Shown here one piece after another: positions 42,425 through 45,513 of a stretch of DNA of 45,513 nucleotides; within the stretch, counting starts at the first letter, position 1; every line of letters begins with the position of its first letter. Origin of the DNA: an uncultured Bacteroidales bacterium (GTDB lineage Bacteria; Bacteroidota; Bacteroidia; Bacteroidales; UBA3824); the NCBI GenBank assembly GCA_937877455.1, contig CALFIU010000039.1:1-45513 (forward strand), in the 5' to 3' direction. The translations under genes were made by a program, and so were the position numbers. Below the pieces are notes generated by a model that worked only from the letters and a program-made list of their open reading frames with translations, made no database searches and was not told the origin of the DNA.

Positions 42425-44278
42425 ATGAAACAACGTCTTCTGTTTTTGCTTAAACTTGCATTGCTGTTCCTTGCATTTTTTGCATTGGAAAAGCCGTTTT
42501 TTATGCTTTATAATCTCAATGGTGCAGAATATAGTTTTGCTGATTGGATTAAAGTTGTATTAAATGGTTTAAAATTAGATAGTTCGGTGATGGGATACTT
42601 TTTGGTATTTCCATGGTTGGTGGTTTTGTTTACTTTTTGGGTAAGCAAATTACCTATAAAAAAAATTTTAACACCATACTATTTATTTTTGTCGATTTTA
42701 ATGTCGGTGTGTTATGTTGCCGATACAAGTCTTTATGAGTTTTGGGGTACTAAACTTGATGCTTCTGTTTTTAATTATCTCGATTCGCCACAAAATGCTT
42801 TTGCAAGTGTATCATTTGGTTATATAATTGTGCGTTTTCTTGTTATTTTATTATTGGCGGCGTTTGCATATTATCTCATGCGACGAATTACGCCGTCTAA
42901 ATTTCGAAAGATAGATGCTCTATTGGCTGATGTGTCTATTAGGAAAACAATGTTTACTATTTTGTGGTTACTTTTGGCAATACCCATTTTTATAACCATA
43001 AGGGGTGGTGTAAAAGAAAGTACTTCAAATGTTGGACGATCTTATTTTTGTTCAACGCAATTTCTTAATCATTCGGCTGTTAATCCAATTTTTAGTTTTC
43101 TTGCGTCTATGGGAAAATATGAAAATTTTTCCAACCAATTTGATTTTTTTTCGGAAGAAAAACGCGCAGATATTTTTGATAATCTTTATCCCCATTCGTC
43201 GGGTATTTTAACTGATACTTTATTGACAACAAAACGTCCTAACATATTGATAATTTTGTTGGAAAGTTTTGGCGGACTTGTTACCGAACGTTGTGGTGGG
43301 TTAAAAGATATTGACCAAAATCTTGAAAAAATATTCGATGAGGGGCTTTATTTTTCTAATTTTTATGCCAGTAGTTTTCGCACCGACCGTGGCATGGTTA
43401 GTGTTTTAAGTGGTTATCCTGGTCAGCCTACCACTTCCATTATGAAAATGGCGGAAAAATGTGGACATCTCCCTTCTATTGCCAATGAGTTAAAAAAACA
43501 AGGTTACTCTACATCGTTTATTTATGGTGGCGACATCAATTTTACTAATATGAAAGGTTATTTGTTAAGTACTGGTTATCAACGTATTATAGCTGATGAA
43601 GATATGCCTTCGTCAGAGGTAAGTAGTGGAAAATGGGGTGCGCAAGACGAGTTTACTTGTCGCCGTCTTATGGAAGAAATTAAAACCCTAAAAAGCCCTT
43701 GGCATTTTGGTTATTTGACGCTTAGTAGCCATGAACCGTTTGACGTGCCATACAAACGATTGCCAGAGCTTGTGCCAAATGCTTTTGCTTACACGGATTC
43801 ATGCATTGGACAGCTTTTGAACGAACTAAAAACTTCTCCAATTTGGGATAGCCTTCTTGTTATTGCTTTGCCAGATCACAACATACGCAGTGGAGAACTA
43901 CCTAATCATCTTGATGTTTCTAATCCTGAGTTTTATCACATACCAATGGTGTGGACTGGGGGAGCGTTAAAAAGTAAGGGCGTTGTGGATAAAATTATGT
44001 CGCAAATTGATTTAGCGGCTACATTGCTTGCACAAATGGAGATTGAATCAAGTGATTTTAGGTTTAGTAAAAATATTTTTGATTTGTCGTGTAGTTATCC
44101 GTTTGCATTTAGTTCCTACAACAATGGAATGGTTTTTCGCGATACAACAGGAGCAACATCTTTTGACAATAATGCCAATGCGGTTGTTGAAGAAACATCT
44201 GACGACAAGGATAGCCATCGGCAAGAAAATGCAAAGGCTTTATTACAAACGTTGTACGATGATATGGATTCGAGGTAA
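42425..44278 (+). CDS. Membrane sulfatase / LTA-synthase-like transferase
   Basis: From the ATG at 42425 the protein has 617 residues. Five N-terminal transmembrane helices (within the first ~200 residues) are followed by an extracytoplasmic alkaline-phosphatase-superfamily domain. The likely metal-binding and nucleophile residues are in ILLESFGG and SSFRTDRGMVS (Thr320). LTLSSHEPFDVP, IALPDHNIRSGELPN and FYHIPMVWTGG are family motifs. Relatives add phosphoglycerol or phosphoethanolamine to lipids or glycans at the outer face of the inner membrane, and in Gram-negatives often modify lipid A or periplasmic glucans. Its place directly after lpxA suggests a lipid A or envelope substrate, but that is inference. 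The bacterial-type sequence ends with this gene. Confidence 0.85.
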   Translation: MKQRLLFLLKLALLFLAFFALEKPFFMLYNLNGAEYSFADWIKVVLNGLKLDSSVMGYFLVFPWLVVLFTFWVSKLPIKKILTPYYLFLSILMSVCYVADTSLYEFWGTKLDASVFNYLDSPQNAFASVSFGYIIVRFLVILLLAAFAYYLMRRITPSKFRKIDALLADVSIRKTMFTILWLLLAIPIFITIRGGVKESTSNVGRSYFCSTQFLNHSAVNPIFSFLASMGKYENFSNQFDFFSEEKRADIFDNLYPHSSGILTDTLLTTKRPNILIILLESFGGLVTERCGGLKDIDQNLEKIFDEGLYFSNFYASSFRTDRGMVSVLSGYPGQPTTSIMKMAEKCGHLPSIANELKKQGYSTSFIYGGDINFTNMKGYLLSTGYQRIIADEDMPSSEVSSGKWGAQDEFTCRRLMEEIKTLKSPWHFGYLTLSSHEPFDVPYKRLPELVPNAFAYTDSCIGQLLNELKTSPIWDSLLVIALPDHNIRSGELPNHLDVSNPEFYHIPMVWTGGALKSKGVVDKIMSQIDLAATLLAQMEIESSDFRFSKNIFDLSCSYPFAFSSYNNGMVFRDTTGATSFDNNANAVVEETSDDKDSHRQENAKALLQTLYDDMDSR

Positions 44279-44349
44279 TTACACTAAGATTTTTGTTTAG
44301 AGTTTTAAAAAAAACATAAATTTTTTTTTTCTTTGCATTGTCAATATAA
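44279..44349. other. Possible junction between bacterial and foreign sequence
   Basis: Right after the stop of the 42425 gene the sequence becomes homopolymer-rich (a run of ten T around 44321-44330 and a run of eight A) and G+C falls sharply. No promoter box, terminator or repeat is visible. An in-frame TAA at 44347-44349 closes the reading frame of the TOG-like protein on its upstream side. If the contig is chimeric, the join is in or near this stretch. Confidence 0.45.
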
Positions 44350-45513
44350 AACGCTTTTGAAATTTTGAAAAAAATAAAAGAAATTTCAAAAACTATTTTT
44401 TCTCCTGAATTTTATAAAAAATTGTTCAGTTCTGATTTGGACCAAATTATTTTCTGCATTAATCAATTGAAGAATGCAATTGATAAAAGTAATAAAAGTG
44501 AAGAAGCTTCAAAAATAGTAGAAAATATTGATATAATATTTAAAATAATTGGATATGTTTTTAATTCAAATCAAAGCTCATCTTTAGTTAAAAATTTTTT
44601 TGAGTTTTCAGATTCTTTGATTGATTATTACACAAAGGAAAGCATTTGCTTTAATATTGTTGAAAGTAATATATTAATAAACGTTTTTTGCGATAAATTA
44701 ATATTTTCTAACAGTAAGTTGTCAAATATTGCATATGATTTAGTTTTAAAATTATCTACTTTAATAGGAAATAGTAAATCAATTATATTATTGAGTCATT
44801 TAATTACACATAAAAGCAATAAACTAAAGAATAAAATAATTGATATAATTTCAACCATTTATGAAAAATCAGATTTAGATAATAATACTATGGCTAAAAC
44901 TGTTAAAAACTTATTAAATTTATATTTTGAAAGTGATTTAGCCATTAAAAATAAGCTTATAATGTTATTAAAGAAAATATATTCTAAATTTGGTGAAGAA
45001 TTATTTTATGATTATATTAAAATGCTACCAAGCAAACAAAAAGAAGAAATAAATATAAGAATTATGAACAAAAATGAAAATAATATGAAAGAGAAAACAC
45101 CAAATAAAGTTATTAGAAACAAAAGAAGAATTGCAAATAGTGAGCAAAAAAGAAAAATATATAATAAAAGTAAAATCGGGGAAAAATCTGATGGCAAAAG
45201 TGATAGAAATAATAACTTTATCAATAATAATCAAGTAATCAATAGAAAACTTAACAACATAAATTTAACTATTTTTCAAACTAATAAAATTGTAAATATT
45301 AGTTTGAACGATGTAAAAAATAAAGGCCATCAGAAAAACTATTCTTTTATCATAAAAGATAAAATTAATAAAGACATAATTTCAAAAATTAGAAAAGATA
45401 AAAACATTTGCAATTCGGTTCGTCATAAAAATATCGAAAATAATTCAAATTTAAATGATAGTATTAAAATTAGTGCTAATCATAGAAAAAACAACAGTGT
45501 TATTAAAAGAAAT
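44350..45513 (+). CDS. Partial TOG-domain (XMAP215/CKAP5-like) protein, eukaryotic type, open at the window end
   Basis: One frame is open, without a stop, from 44350 to the window edge (388 codons). The first in-frame ATG is only at 44890, well inside the fold; a TTG is at 44365, so the true N-terminus or an exon border is missing. The first ~240 residues are an array of HEAT-like helix pairs. As I remember the fourth TOG domain of human CKAP5, the order matches: SPEFYKKLFSSDL, then IDIIFKIIGYVFNSNQSSSL, then LSTLIGNSKSIILLSHLI, ending KKIYSKFGEELFYDYIKMLP and SKQKEEINIRI. TOG domains bind tubulin at microtubule plus ends. From about residue 240 the chain is an Asn/Lys/Ile-rich linker, as in AT-rich eukaryotic genomes. 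TAA and TAG are not used as glutamine. A generic bacterial HEAT-repeat protein is the alternative. Confidence 0.55.

Noticed and set aside
45012..45234. Minus-strand frames near the right edge with very hydrophobic products
   Set aside because: They are antisense to the Asn/Lys-rich part of the TOG-like frame; AAA/AAT/ATA codons read backwards give Phe/Ile-rich, membrane-like nonsense.
44350..45513. Ciliate or oxymonad nuclear code for the TOG-like frame
   Set aside because: Glutamine is encoded by CAA/CAG and no in-frame TAA or TAG occurs after 44349, so reassigned stop codons are not supported.

Overview
The window looks like a chromosome segment of an AT-rich, carbohydrate-degrading, anaerobic-type Bacteroidales bacterium. 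The signs are a SusC/SusD pair with lipoprotein glycoside hydrolases, a fused LpxC-FabZ, a malic enzyme-phosphotransacetylase fusion, a DUF4254-GT9 pair, TAnnTTTG-type -7 promoter boxes, and starts without strong Shine-Dalgarno sequences. The last ~1.16 kb does not fit: it is much more AT-rich and encodes an open-ended protein that looks eukaryotic (TOG domain).

Layout. 0.3-2.6 kb: maeB (-). 2.8-19.5 kb: a hemicellulose locus, probably for xyloglucan. It has a GH31 alpha-xylosidase-like lipoprotein (-), divergent from susC, susD, two surface-lipoprotein genes and a GH5 endoglucanase; a GH43 lipoprotein follows after an interruption by truA (-) and a small winged-helix-like gene. 19.8-20.1 kb: orphan xseB. 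20.1-23.8 kb (-): a divergent sigma factor, a membrane anti-sigma-like protein and a TPR/WG-repeat membrane protein. 24.0-29.1 kb: two histidine kinases (one with a degenerate receiver, one soluble with about five PAS domains) and a GNAT acetyltransferase. 29.3-32.2 kb (-): DUF4254, GT9 and a secreted serine peptidase as one operon. 32.4-36.7 kb: mqnE (futalosine route to menaquinone), an MBL-fold hydrolase and a GH95-like enzyme. 36.8-44.3 kb: a CobW-type GTPase, an RluA-type pseudouridine synthase, the lipid A genes lpxD, lpxC-fabZ and lpxA, and a membrane sulfatase/LTA-synthase-like transferase. 44.35 kb to the end: the TOG-like fragment.

How the genes fit together. The hydrolases form a plausible chain: surface binding and endo-cleavage (lipoproteins, GH5), import (SusCD), then removal of xylosyl, arabinosyl and possibly fucosyl or galactosyl side groups (GH31, GH43, GH95-like). 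The lpx genes make the lipid A core, and GT9/DUF4254 probably contribute to cell-surface glycans. No response regulator or SusR/HTCS regulator lies in the window.

Beyond the genes, three related ~130 bp intergenic elements (19.6, 29.1 and 40.0 kb; the first inverted relative to the others) form a dispersed repeat family. The strongest anomaly is the TOG-like terminal reading frame: either a chimeric assembly joining bacterial and protist or fungal DNA, or a recent gene acquisition from a eukaryotic host.
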